From contig JAFPZU010000062.1 of NCBI GenBank assembly GCA_017417105.1, forward strand, positions 1 to 34,277: a stretch of 34,277 nt of DNA. The letters run 5' to 3'. A program made the position numbers and the translations under genes. Source of the DNA: Lachnospiraceae bacterium. Its GTDB lineage: Bacteria; Bacillota; Clostridia; Lachnospirales; Lachnospiraceae. Under the pieces are notes generated by a model. It searched no databases and was not told the DNA's origin. It saw only the letters and a list, made by a program, of their open reading frames with translations. Positions 23,616 through 32,543 of this stretch are shown here, piece by piece. How positions within the stretch are numbered: the stretch's first letter is position 1; each line of letters begins with the position of its first letter.

Positions 23616-24487
23616 TCGAGTATCACGCTGACGATTACGGAATATCTCTTGAGCAATGCGAAAGGATGCTGGACTGTCACAAAAACGGCAGGCTTAACGG
23701 CATAAGCATAATGCCCAACAGCGAAATACTGGAAGAGGCAATGGAGCTTATAAAACCCTACGAGGATAAGATCGCATACACTGTGCATCTGAATCTCAGG
23801 GACGGGAAGTCGAATGCGGCACCGGAAAAGATAAAACATCTGGTTAATTCCAAAGGGATATATGACATTTCTTTCGGGAAGCTGGTTTTGGCATCATATC
23901 TTCCGGGACTCAGGAAGGTGATAAGAAAAGAAGCGGCCATAGAGTACAAGGCACAGATAGACAGGCTGCTGCCTTATTTTAAGGATGGCCATATAAGACT
24001 TGACAGTCACGGACACTATCATATGGTGCCGGTTTTGTTTGATGCGATTGTGGATATAATAAAAGAGTATGGACTTGATGTGACCTTTATCCGGGTTCCC
24101 AGAGAAAATACGGGACTTTATTTAAGACATCGGAAGCAGATAAAGGATTTTAAGATAATAAATTTTGTAAAAGTTGCGATCCTTAATACCTTTGCCGGAA
24201 GGAACATGAGGAAATATCCCGAAATATTTACGAAGGCAAAACCTTATGATTTCATGGGCGTGATGCTTTCAGGCCATATGAGCTATGATAATGTAAGACC
24301 GGTCTATAAAGAAGCCATAAAGCTTTCAAAAAAAGCCGGAAGGGATCTGGAGATTCTGTTCCATCCCGGATCAGTCCATGAGAAGGATGCTTTGGATAAG
24401 CTGAACGATGAAGGCAGATGGTTTTTTGTGGATCCCTGGAGGGAAAAAGAAGCTGACGCGCTTAAAAGACTGCCGGTCGTTAATTGA
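23612..24487 (+). CDS. ChbG/YdjC family carbohydrate deacetylase
   Basis: A 291-residue member of the YdjC/ChbG family, metal-dependent deacetylases of N-acetylated oligosaccharides with a divergent TIM-barrel-like fold. Metal and catalytic residues are visible: D7-D8 in HADDYG, H59 in VHLNLRDG, D131, H133 and H137 in DSHGHYHM, and a C-terminal LFHPGSVHE. There is no signal peptide, so it should act inside the cell on a precursor sugar. It overlaps the aminotransferase by 4 bases and is 3 bases from the FkbH-like gene. The known member deacetylates chitobiose; the context here suggests a surface glycan precursor instead, which is inference. Confidence 0.87.
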   Translation: MIEYHADDYGISLEQCERMLDCHKNGRLNGISIMPNSEILEEAMELIKPYEDKIAYTVHLNLRDGKSNAAPEKIKHLVNSKGIYDISFGKLVLASYLPGLRKVIRKEAAIEYKAQIDRLLPYFKDGHIRLDSHGHYHMVPVLFDAIVDIIKEYGLDVTFIRVPRENTGLYLRHRKQIKDFKIINFVKVAILNTFAGRNMRKYPEIFTKAKPYDFMGVMLSGHMSYDNVRPVYKEAIKLSKKAGRDLEILFHPGSVHEKDALDKLNDEGRWFFVDPWREKEADALKRLPVVN

Positions 24488-24490
24488 TAT

Positions 24491-26311
24491 ATGTCTGACA
24501 GAAAGCCAATAGATGAATTATATGAGAAGATAATAACGGGGCAGGCTGATGCTTCTTTCCTTATGAAGCAGGAGCTGCCCTTATTGCTTAAACTGTCCGG
24601 ACGTGTCCGGAAAAAAAAGGACGCGGACAAAAAAGCAGATCTTAAGATAGCCATATTAGGTTCCTACAGCATTCAGCACTTTTCCATGATGCTTGAAATG
24701 TTTCTTCTCGGTATGGGGATATCAGCAAACATATATGAGGGCGAATTTAACGGTATCCGGATGGATGTGCTTAACGAGGATTCCGAATTCTACAGATTCG
24801 GACCGGATCTTACACTGCTGCTCATGGATCACCGGGACATCCGCCATCTGCCGGATCCTCTTCAGGAGGAGCGCGAGACAGAGTCCATGCTTCAGGAGAC
24901 AATGACGGTATTCACCGGATTATGGGAGAAGATAAAAGAGAATCTTCCGGCCTGTCAGATATTCCAGACAAATCTTGTGATCCCGTCGGAGCAGCCCCTG
25001 GGAAACCTTGAGGCGGGGGCAGGCTACAGTCATTCGGAATTTTTCAGGAGAATAAACCACGAACTTACAATAAACCATCCGGACGGGGTGTGCATAGTGG
25101 ATATGGAAGCTGATGCGGCCTATATAGGCAAGCGCATCTGGTTTGACCATGCCTCCTATTTTATGAATAAGGCCGGATTTTCGGCAGATGCCCTGCCTCA
25201 GGTGTGCGCGGATTTTGCAAGGCTCATAGGGGCGGCAAGAGGAAAAGTATTTAAGTGCCTCGTGCTGGATCTTGACAACACCCTTTGGGACGGCGTTGTC
25301 GGAGATGACGGAGCGGAGGGAATAAACCTTGATCCGCATGATGCCGTTGGGGAAGCATACAGATATTTCCAGAATTACCTTAAAGAGCTTAAGAAACGGG
25401 GAGTTATACTTGCTGTCTGCAGTAAGAATGACGAAGACATCGCAAGGGAGCCTTTTGAAAAAAATCAGGATATGATCCTTAAGCTTTCAGATATTTCCTG
25501 TTTTGTGGCAAACTGGGATGATAAGGCGCAGAATATTAAACGCATAGCCTCCAAGCTCAATATCGGAACGGATTCCATGGTCTTTGTCGACGACAATCCC
25601 GCAGAAAGAGAAATAGTAAGGCGGTATCTGCCTGAAGTACTTGTCGTTGATATGCCTGATGATCCATCCTATTATGCAAGAGCGGTGGATGAAACCGGGG
25701 CGTTTTCCTGGCTTCAGATCACTAAAGAGGATCTTGAAAGAACGGGAACGTATGCAGCCAATGCCCAAAGAGACGAGCTTAAAGAGAGCTTTGTAGATTA
25801 TGATGAGTATCTGAAGGCTCTTGATATGAGGGCATCCGTCGGAGAGCCGGATAAAGCGCAGATAAAAAGATTCTCCCAGCTTATCAATAAATCAAACCAG
25901 TTCAACTTAAGAACCATAAGATATACGGAGGAGGAGATCCTGTGCATGAAGGAAGATCCTGGCATCAAACTGATCTATGTGGATCTTAAAGACAGGTTTT
26001 CCGAATATGGGATAATATCCTGTATTATTCTGAAAAAGACGGGGAATGAATGCTTTATAGATACCTGGCTTATGAGCTGCCGTGTGCTGAAAAGGGGAGT
26101 GGAGCTTCTGGCTTTTGATGCGGTGCATAAGGCAGCTGTTTCCTGGGGGTGCGATAGAATACGCGGGGAGTACATCCCAACTAAAAAGAATAAGATGGTT
26201 GAAAAATTCTATCCTGAGCTGGGTTTTATTCCCTGTGAGGATGGAACTTATGAACTGTATACAAAAGCGTATAATAAAGGCACTTTCTTTATTGCTTCGA
26301 ATGATCTATGA
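24491..26311 (+). CDS. FkbH-like HAD family protein
   Basis: A 606-residue FkbH-like protein. An N-terminal region (about 50-250) resembles the SGNH-like part of the family. The HAD domain (about 255-400) has motif I VLDLDNTLWDGV (D260, D262) and motif IV VFVDDNPAE. A C-terminal GNAT-like region (about 450-595) ends in the acetyltransferase-type stretch KKNKMVEKFYPELGF. In polyketide pathways FkbH proteins load a glyceryl group from 1,3-bisphosphoglycerate onto an acyl carrier protein; other family members occur in surface polysaccharide loci. No carrier protein or PKS gene is in the window. The stop overlaps the next gene by 4 bases. Confidence 0.88.
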   Translation: MSDRKPIDELYEKIITGQADASFLMKQELPLLLKLSGRVRKKKDADKKADLKIAILGSYSIQHFSMMLEMFLLGMGISANIYEGEFNGIRMDVLNEDSEFYRFGPDLTLLLMDHRDIRHLPDPLQEERETESMLQETMTVFTGLWEKIKENLPACQIFQTNLVIPSEQPLGNLEAGAGYSHSEFFRRINHELTINHPDGVCIVDMEADAAYIGKRIWFDHASYFMNKAGFSADALPQVCADFARLIGAARGKVFKCLVLDLDNTLWDGVVGDDGAEGINLDPHDAVGEAYRYFQNYLKELKKRGVILAVCSKNDEDIAREPFEKNQDMILKLSDISCFVANWDDKAQNIKRIASKLNIGTDSMVFVDDNPAEREIVRRYLPEVLVVDMPDDPSYYARAVDETGAFSWLQITKEDLERTGTYAANAQRDELKESFVDYDEYLKALDMRASVGEPDKAQIKRFSQLINKSNQFNLRTIRYTEEEILCMKEDPGIKLIYVDLKDRFSEYGIISCIILKKTGNECFIDTWLMSCRVLKRGVELLAFDAVHKAAVSWGCDRIRGEYIPTKKNKMVEKFYPELGFIPCEDGTYELYTKAYNKGTFFIASNDL

Positions 26312-28428
26312 GGATACCTGCAAACTTAAATTCCATCCTGTGGAAAACGCTGGCGCTGTTTTGCTTACTGGCGGCAGTTGTTTTTGGATACAGATTTGTA
26401 AGTCATGACAGAGTTTACTTTTTTGATCTTTCCTATATGGAGCATAATCCGGATTCTTTAGTTGTAAACTGTTTCAATCTGAGACGCGGGAGTTTTGATC
26501 TTAAAATCGATTATGAAACCGGAAGAGCTGCCACCGCTTTTGTTCAGGCGGATAATGATAAATCTTTTGATGTTCCCTTGGATCCGGAAACGAATTCCGT
26601 GACCGTTCCCTTCTCGCTTGCACATCCTACTGACCGATTCAAGATATCCGTACCCTTGGAAGATGGAGAGGAAATACGGATCGATTCGATAAGTCTTGCT
26701 ACCGGGAGACTGCCGATATACACGGACAGCCTGCTGTACTGTCTGTTATTCCTTGCTGCAGGGGCAGGAATAGTACTGCTTTATAAAAAGGCTGATGGTA
26801 CCGCGATGCTTCTTCTGCTTTTTATCATCGCCGTAAATATCCCCTATTATCAGCGGGGATTGGGACTGACAGCCGATATCAGAGCGCACATGCAGAGAAT
26901 AGAAGGGATCATGAGGGGACTGCTTGACCACCAGTATCCTGTCATCATAGCGCCTAACTTTATGAATGAGTTCGGAGAGCTGTCATTTCTGTATCCTGAC
27001 GTTTTTCTGTATCCTTTCGGAATTCTGCGCATCGCTTCAGTTTCCATGCTGACGGCATACAGGCTTTGCATGATCTGTGTGAACGCTGCCACTGTCATCA
27101 TTGCCTGGCTGTCTTTCAGCCTGATAAGCAAAGACCGCGTAAAGGTTCTTACTGCAACCTTCATCATTACATTTGAACCATACAGACTGTACAATATGCT
27201 GGCAAGAGGAAGCGGGGCGGGAAATGCGATAGCCTCTGTTTTTCTGCCGCTCGTTGTTGCAGGGATATATCTTGTTCTAAAAGGGGACAGACGGTGGTGG
27301 ATCCTGTCTGTTGGCATTACCGGAGTTATCTGGTCCCATGTGATGACGCTTGTTATACTGGCAGGAAGCCTTCTGATCCTGGGGCTTATGTTCGCCCCGG
27401 AGCTTGTGAAAGAAAAAAAGATCCTGTTTCTTGTCAAGGCTGCAGGACTGACCCTTATCATGAGCGGAGGGTTTCTGACGATCTTTCTTAAGTGCTATTT
27501 CACTGACTGGGATCCTGCAGCGCTTGAATGGTCAGTCTTTACCGACAGCGGATTTGGCATACCCGATGTCTTTACCAATCCCTGGAGTCTTTTCCAAATA
27601 GCAGGATTTATTATCTGCGTATATCTGCTGCTTACCGCAAAAAAAAGAAAAACTGCGGAATACGGGCTTGCGGCGGCGATGACCGTGACGGGTTTTCTCC
27701 TTTATATCACAACCCTTACGGTTTTCCCGTGGAAGATCCTTAATGAACGATTTTATTATCTGGACAGATATACGAAAATGCTTCAGGTTCCTCAAAGAGT
27801 GTATGCTATATCCTCTGTATTTTTCATATTCGGCATTTTTTTGCTTTATGAAGGCGGCGGACCGTCCGAAAATCAGTCTTCACGTTCCCGTTTTGCGCGT
27901 GAACGCATAATGGTCATCCTGTTAGCCGGAGTCATTGCCTTCGGTACGTTTCAGGCATTTTCTGATTATTATTCCACTGATATCCTCATGCCGGATGAGG
28001 TATATGGAGACCACAATTCCCTGGCAATAAAGGATTATATCCCTTCCGGAGCGAATGAAGATACCTGGCGCAACGATGCAGGGTATGTGTCGGATGAGGA
28101 TGCGGTGGATTCCATTTTGTATAATAAGAACGGCACGCATATAGATTATACTTATGTGGCGCATAAAGAGGGTACGTATGCCAATATGCCGCTTCTCTAC
28201 TATGAGTGGTATCGGGCAAAGGATGAGAACGGAAAGCCTTTAGAGGTTGTAAAATCCGAAGACGGAAGAGTTGTGGTTTATCTGAACGGTGACGGAGAGC
28301 AGCACGAGGCGCACATATATTTTGATATGGGGCGTATCTTCAGTATCCTTTACATTGGTTCGCTTATATTTACCGCAGTCTTTATTGTCGCGGCATTGAG
28401 ACGATCGGCCTGGAGAGTGGATGAATAA
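26308..28428 (+). CDS. Polytopic membrane protein, GT-C / YfhO-like
   Basis: A 706-residue integral membrane protein. One N-terminal segment (about 10-30), an extracytoplasmic beta-rich domain (about 35-140), then roughly ten further helices to about residue 540, a soluble outside domain (about 550-675) and a last helice near 680-697. A loop after the early helices carries an acidic/His motif (ADIRAHMQRIEGI), reminiscent of GT-C glycosyltransferases that use polyprenyl-linked sugars. It may therefore glycosylate or modify a surface polymer; the assignment is by architecture only. It overlaps the preceding gene by 4 bases and the CotH gene by 8. Confidence 0.72.
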   Translation: MRIPANLNSILWKTLALFCLLAAVVFGYRFVSHDRVYFFDLSYMEHNPDSLVVNCFNLRRGSFDLKIDYETGRAATAFVQADNDKSFDVPLDPETNSVTVPFSLAHPTDRFKISVPLEDGEEIRIDSISLATGRLPIYTDSLLYCLLFLAAGAGIVLLYKKADGTAMLLLLFIIAVNIPYYQRGLGLTADIRAHMQRIEGIMRGLLDHQYPVIIAPNFMNEFGELSFLYPDVFLYPFGILRIASVSMLTAYRLCMICVNAATVIIAWLSFSLISKDRVKVLTATFIITFEPYRLYNMLARGSGAGNAIASVFLPLVVAGIYLVLKGDRRWWILSVGITGVIWSHVMTLVILAGSLLILGLMFAPELVKEKKILFLVKAAGLTLIMSGGFLTIFLKCYFTDWDPAALEWSVFTDSGFGIPDVFTNPWSLFQIAGFIICVYLLLTAKKRKTAEYGLAAAMTVTGFLLYITTLTVFPWKILNERFYYLDRYTKMLQVPQRVYAISSVFFIFGIFLLYEGGGPSENQSSRSRFARERIMVILLAGVIAFGTFQAFSDYYSTDILMPDEVYGDHNSLAIKDYIPSGANEDTWRNDAGYVSDEDAVDSILYNKNGTHIDYTYVAHKEGTYANMPLLYYEWYRAKDENGKPLEVVKSEDGRVVVYLNGDGEQHEAHIYFDMGRIFSILYIGSLIFTAVFIVAALRRSAWRVDE

Positions 28429-30193
28429 ACTGCAGAAAGTCATAACAGCCATACTGGTACTTGCATTTCTTGCCGTTCCGGTCTTTTTTTATTATGAAAA
28501 GGAGGAGCAGGGGGCAGGGCCTCTTGACGGGATCACTTTTTACCATGGGGATGCGAGGGGTATAAGGCTTTGCCCTGCTCCGGTGGAGGGAGTGTACAAT
28601 CTTTTTGTTCCGGGCTGCGCTGCGGAAGACTTAAGGATCAGCTGTCCCGCAACGGTTAAGATCGTAGTCGATGAGGGGACGGTTCTTAAAAATGGCGATG
28701 AGATCACGAGGTATGTAAAAAATGTATCTGAGGACGGCGTAAAATACATATCCGCAAGGGTTATCTCACTCGGGGGCAGGGTGGAGTTTAACGGTTATAT
28801 TAATTTCTTTTTTGCCGGGGAGCTCCCCACGGTTCATATTACGGTTCCGGAAGCAGACATCATAAGGATCAACAACGAAAATCCCGAGGAGAATTTTGAA
28901 AAATTCCACACGGCAGGGATCATGAGAGTTGTGGATGAAACGGGCAGACTGGATGCCGAATCCGACGTGGATATGTCAAGACGCGGCAACACATCTTTTC
29001 TTCATATGAATGTAAAGCCTTATAATCTGAACCTCAGCCGCCCGGAATCGTTACTTGGAATGAAGACTGGGCGCAAGTACGCTCTGAAAGCAAATTCCTA
29101 TGATATGAACCATGTGCTTAGAAATGAGGCGGCGTTTGACCTCGCAAGAAAAACGGGAATGCCCGTCACCTGTGATTCAAGGTTTGCGGATCTTTATATA
29201 AACGGGATATATAACGGGGTATATATGCTGACAAACCGTATAAAGGGGGATGAGCTTATAGGTCTTGAACCGGGCGGATATCTTCTTGAACTGGACTTCA
29301 GATATCTCACGGAAAAATATCATTTTGAAAGCCATGATCAGGGGATAGTGGTTCATTATCCCGAAGCGCCCTCGGATGAACAGATGGCGTACATTAAAGA
29401 GAGGTATGAGAAGGCATATGATGCCATAGCAAAGAATGAGGGGTATGAAAAATACATAGATGTGGATTCATTTTTGAAGATGTACCTTATTCAGGAGTTT
29501 TTCTGTAATGTGGATGTGGATTATGCCAGTTTTTACTTTTATCTGGGGAATGACGGGCTTTTTCACGCAGGACCGCTGTGGGATTTTGACCTTGCCTGCG
29601 GGATCATGCAGACCCTGCCTTTCCATGAGGAGCTGGCGGGAAGATCTTATATAATACCGGATAACGGAGGCGTCTTTCTGGATATATTAAGAGAATCACC
29701 TGAGTTTGAGCAGCGGATCAGGGAATACTACCTGAATGAGTTTTCACCTCTCGTAGAAGAATATATAAAGGGTATGCTGATTGAAAAGGGAGACAGGGCG
29801 GAGCTCTCCCTTGTGATGGCGGATGTAAAAGAGCCTTTTCACTTTAAGGGACTGCACAGCCTGGACAGTGCCGTGGGGCTTGCCGAGTGGATGAGTGAGA
29901 GGAACGATCTCCTGAAACGGTTTTATTCCGTGGAGGAAGGATATGTCAGTGTGGTGTTTCATTTTGCGTGGGGAACCGTCAGGACGCTTGCATATGCCGG
30001 GAAGCCTCTTGGATACCTGCCTGACAGCGATCATCCCGGAAACGAAGAGGATTTCTGGGGGGAGATCGCGGGATTTGTAACACAAGACGGTACGCCAGTG
30101 GAGGAGAGTTTTGCTCCGTCTGAAGACATCGACCTTTACGCGGTATACGTGGAGGAAGCCCATGCCTGGGAAGAGGGATATGAGTTACCCTAA
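28421..30193 (+). CDS. CotH kinase family protein with C-terminal InlB-type repeat
   Basis: A 590-residue exported protein. A signal anchor (about 6-25) precedes a beta-rich N-terminal region (about 35-150) and the CotH domain (about 160-440). CotH landmarks are SRRGNTSF (186-193), the LRNEAAFD helix, the LYINGIYNGVYML strand-turn, and WDFD (387-390), corresponding to the metal-binding motif of the atypical CotH protein kinase. Residues about 511-580 fit an InlB B-repeat/Listeria-Bacteroides repeat (VVFHFAWGTV ending in DIDLYAVYVEE). Bacillus CotH phosphorylates spore coat proteins; in non-spore contexts CotH is an envelope protein of uncertain role. It is last in the six-gene overlapping run. 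Confidence 0.85.
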   Translation: MNKLQKVITAILVLAFLAVPVFFYYEKEEQGAGPLDGITFYHGDARGIRLCPAPVEGVYNLFVPGCAAEDLRISCPATVKIVVDEGTVLKNGDEITRYVKNVSEDGVKYISARVISLGGRVEFNGYINFFFAGELPTVHITVPEADIIRINNENPEENFEKFHTAGIMRVVDETGRLDAESDVDMSRRGNTSFLHMNVKPYNLNLSRPESLLGMKTGRKYALKANSYDMNHVLRNEAAFDLARKTGMPVTCDSRFADLYINGIYNGVYMLTNRIKGDELIGLEPGGYLLELDFRYLTEKYHFESHDQGIVVHYPEAPSDEQMAYIKERYEKAYDAIAKNEGYEKYIDVDSFLKMYLIQEFFCNVDVDYASFYFYLGNDGLFHAGPLWDFDLACGIMQTLPFHEELAGRSYIIPDNGGVFLDILRESPEFEQRIREYYLNEFSPLVEEYIKGMLIEKGDRAELSLVMADVKEPFHFKGLHSLDSAVGLAEWMSERNDLLKRFYSVEEGYVSVVFHFAWGTVRTLAYAGKPLGYLPDSDHPGNEEDFWGEIAGFVTQDGTPVEESFAPSEDIDLYAVYVEEAHAWEEGYELP

Positions 30194-30199
30194 ATATAT

Positions 30200-30229
30200 T
30201 TGTTCGTTTTATGGAGCGCATGCTATAAT
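30200..30229 (+). promoter_or_regulatory. Promoter of the pilus-like operon
   Basis: Extended -10 TGCTATAAT (30221-30229), with TTGTTC (30200-30205) 18 bases upstream as a weak -35. It lies between the CotH stop and pilC; AAGGAGCC precedes the pilC ATG. Confidence 0.65.
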
Positions 30230-30262
30230 ATTCACTTGTAAATAAGAAGGAGCCAATAAGTT

Positions 30263-31300
30263 ATGAAGACTTTGACCAATACGGAATTATCATATTTTTG
30301 CGGACAGATGTCGCTCATCTTAAGAGCCGGTATCTCATCTATCGAGGGGCTCTATATGATGCAGGATGACAGTGAGGCTTCCGAAGAGGAGAAGAAGCTT
30401 TATACCGAGATAAAAAAGCATCTGGATGATGGTGGGTATCTGTACGAAGCGCTTGAAAAGACAGGCGTGTTCCCGGCATATATGGTAAAGATGACCCGCA
30501 TAGGCGAGGAAACCGGAACCCTTGACAATGTAATGGATGCCCTTCGCAGGCACTATAACAGAGAGGAAGAGATAAGACTTTCCATAAGACAGGCGGTGAC
30601 TTATCCCGTTGTAATGGCGGGGATGATCCTGGTTGTCATTCTTGTGCTTCTTCTGGAGGTGATGCCTGTGTTCCGCCAGGTGTTCCGTCAGCTTGGATCC
30701 GAGATGACCGGATTTGCCGGGTTTCTGTTTAATATGGGAGATGCCATAAGGAGTTATTCCATCGTATTTGTTGTACTGTTGGCTGTTCTCCTTGTCTTTG
30801 TGATAGTCTGCACCAGAACGGAGGGGGGACGTAAGGTGGGTCTTACGATTCTTTCAAAGTTTAAGTTTTTCAGACGTCTTCGCAGCGATATATCCACAAG
30901 CAGATTTGCTGACGGGCTTGCGCTGGCGTTAAGATCAGGGTTTTCACCTGATTTTGGTATAGACATGGTAGCGGAGATAATTGAAGATAGACCGTTTACC
31001 GAGAAGATCGAGGACTGTAAAAAGAAGCTTATCGACGGAGCGCCCTTTGATGAAGCGCTGAAACAGTCGGGGATACTCTCCGGAGTTAATGCGAGGATGA
31101 TGACCATAGGCCACAGGACAGGATCTTCCGATGTAGTAATGGAACAGATATCCGATCTCAGTCAGAAAAGGATTGACACCAGCATAAGCAATGCTCTCGG
31201 AACGATCGAGCCTGTCCTCATCGTAGTGCTGTCGCTGGTGATAGGCGCAATACTTATGTCGGTTATGTTCCCGCTGCTGGGGATAGTTTCCTCCATGTGA
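30263..31300 (+). CDS. pilC: Type IV pilus / T2SS inner-membrane platform protein (PilC/GspF)
   Basis: A 345-residue GspF-type platform protein with two related cytoplasmic domains (about 8-110 and 205-315), each with the family turn (RIGEETGTLD and TIGHRTGSSD), and three membrane helices (about 115-135, 162-183, 317-341). It is shorter than classic PilC (about 400) because the N-terminal extension is missing. It couples the ATPase to pilin movement. It is the first gene of a six-gene operon with tiny or no gaps ending at pilT. Confidence 0.9.
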   Translation: MKTLTNTELSYFCGQMSLILRAGISSIEGLYMMQDDSEASEEEKKLYTEIKKHLDDGGYLYEALEKTGVFPAYMVKMTRIGEETGTLDNVMDALRRHYNREEEIRLSIRQAVTYPVVMAGMILVVILVLLLEVMPVFRQVFRQLGSEMTGFAGFLFNMGDAIRSYSIVFVVLLAVLLVFVIVCTRTEGGRKVGLTILSKFKFFRRLRSDISTSRFADGLALALRSGFSPDFGIDMVAEIIEDRPFTEKIEDCKKKLIDGAPFDEALKQSGILSGVNARMMTIGHRTGSSDVVMEQISDLSQKRIDTSISNALGTIEPVLIVVLSLVIGAILMSVMFPLLGIVSSM

Positions 31301-31301
31301 T

Positions 31302-31619
31302 ATGAGAAGAAGAGATGACGGATCTTTAAGGACGATACTTACGCTCGCAGGCTTTGCGTTTGTACTCTGTGTCTTTCTTTTTGCCGTGAACAACGCGTCG
31401 AAAGGGAATACAGACAGACAACAGGAGAGCCTTGAAAAAGCGATCCAGCGGGATATTACATATTGTTATGCGACAACAGGCAGGTATCCCAAGACTCTTG
31501 ATTACATTGAGAGAGTGTACGGCCTTACATACGATGAGGAGCTTTTTACCATTGAATACGAAGTACAGGGCAGCAAGATACCGCCAAATGTGACTGTTGA
31601 GAGGATCCAGGGAAAATAA
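31302..31619 (+). CDS. Small single-helix pseudopilin-like protein
   Basis: A 105-residue protein with a basic N-terminus (MRRRDDGS), one hydrophobic helix (about 11-29) and an external domain containing a DITYCYATTGRYP segment, which resembles minor pseudopilin surface regions. There is no recognisable prepilin peptidase site. It starts 1 base after pilC and its stop overlaps the next start by 1 base. Its position between pilC and pilT suggests a minor component of the same machine. Function inferred only. Confidence 0.65.
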   Translation: MRRRDDGSLRTILTLAGFAFVLCVFLFAVNNASKGNTDRQQESLEKAIQRDITYCYATTGRYPKTLDYIERVYGLTYDEELFTIEYEVQGSKIPPNVTVERIQGK

Positions 31620-32119
31620 TGCGTAGGAAAAACAGGATAGTCGATATGTTTCCCATACTGCTTTTCCTGATCTTTACCCTGTCAGCGCTGGGTATAGTCA
31701 CCCTTTCCGTGCAGATTTATAAGAATATCGTGGAGAGGGCAGAGGGAAGGTTTGATACCGGAACGGCTGCAGCCTACCTTTCGGAGAAATTCAGAAATCA
31801 TGATGCAGACGGAAATATCGTGATATCGGATTTTCAGGGAAACGATGCAGTCATGATAGAAGAAAGTGTCAAGGAAGTGCCCTATGTCACATATATTTAT
31901 GTATACGACGGGTATCTGAGAGAGCTTTATACCGAGAAAGCAAGGCTTTCGGGCTGCAGCGCAGCGGACGGGAGCAGTATACTTCCCATGGGATCTATGG
32001 AGATACAGAAGGTTTCCGACAGACTGATAAGATTAAGATTCAAGGATACAGCCGGCAAAGACGAGGAGACATTTCTTTCCATTAAGAGCAGAACGGTTTC
32101 CGGAGGTGAGGTTCAATGA
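31619..32119 (+). CDS. DUF4860-like single-helix protein, minor pilin candidate
   Basis: A 166-residue protein with a membrane helix (about 12-34) and an extracytoplasmic domain of about 125 residues with alternating beta strands (VPYVTYIYVYDGYL, RLIRLRFKD). Size and composition recall the clostridial DUF4860 group; that is memory-based and tentative. Its start is coupled to the preceding gene (TAATG) and its stop overlaps the next by 4 bases. No classical G|F-T-L-x-E cleavage site is present. Probably a pilus-associated subunit. Confidence 0.65.
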   Translation: MRRKNRIVDMFPILLFLIFTLSALGIVTLSVQIYKNIVERAEGRFDTGTAAAYLSEKFRNHDADGNIVISDFQGNDAVMIEESVKEVPYVTYIYVYDGYLRELYTEKARLSGCSAADGSSILPMGSMEIQKVSDRLIRLRFKDTAGKDEETFLSIKSRTVSGGEVQ

Positions 32120-32541
32120 AAGAAAGGAGCCGTCTTTCCGCAGGAAATATGCTGCTTTTGGAGCTGTTATTCGCTATTATCTTTTTCAGCCTTACACTTT
32201 CCGTGACGCTTTCCGTATTCGGACAGGCGTACTCTGTTTCAAGACAGGCAGAGGGAAGAGAACTGGCTGTTGCCGAGGCAAATGATATCGCCGAAATAAT
32301 ACGGTCTGTCAGGAAAACAGATGAAATAGACGGTCTTCTTGCTCTTAAAGGCGTGACAAAGGAATCTGACGGGAAATATGTAATGACCTATGGAGACGGG
32401 GATTACAGGATGACTATAGATACTTCTCTGACGGGCAGACTCTACCTGGCGGAAATAGCCTGCTATTCTGAAACCGGGGCATCCGGTGCGGAGCCGGTCT
32501 ATGAGCTTACGGTTGAACATGCCGTAAAAACGGGGAATTAA
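32116..32541 (+). CDS. Prepilin-like minor subunit
   Basis: A 141-residue protein with the most pilin-like N-terminus of the set: a basic leader (MKERSRLSAG), then a hydrophobic helix with one glutamate (NMLLLELLFAIIFFSLTL). If cleavage is after G10, the glutamate is at +6 rather than the usual +5, one residue off the type IV consensus. A short C-terminal beta-type domain follows. It overlaps both neighbours' coding units closely and is 2 bases from the next gene. Likely a pseudopilin, but processing is uncertain. Confidence 0.65.
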   Translation: MKERSRLSAGNMLLLELLFAIIFFSLTLSVTLSVFGQAYSVSRQAEGRELAVAEANDIAEIIRSVRKTDEIDGLLALKGVTKESDGKYVMTYGDGDYRMTIDTSLTGRLYLAEIACYSETGASGAEPVYELTVEHAVKTGN

Positions 32542-32543
32542 TT

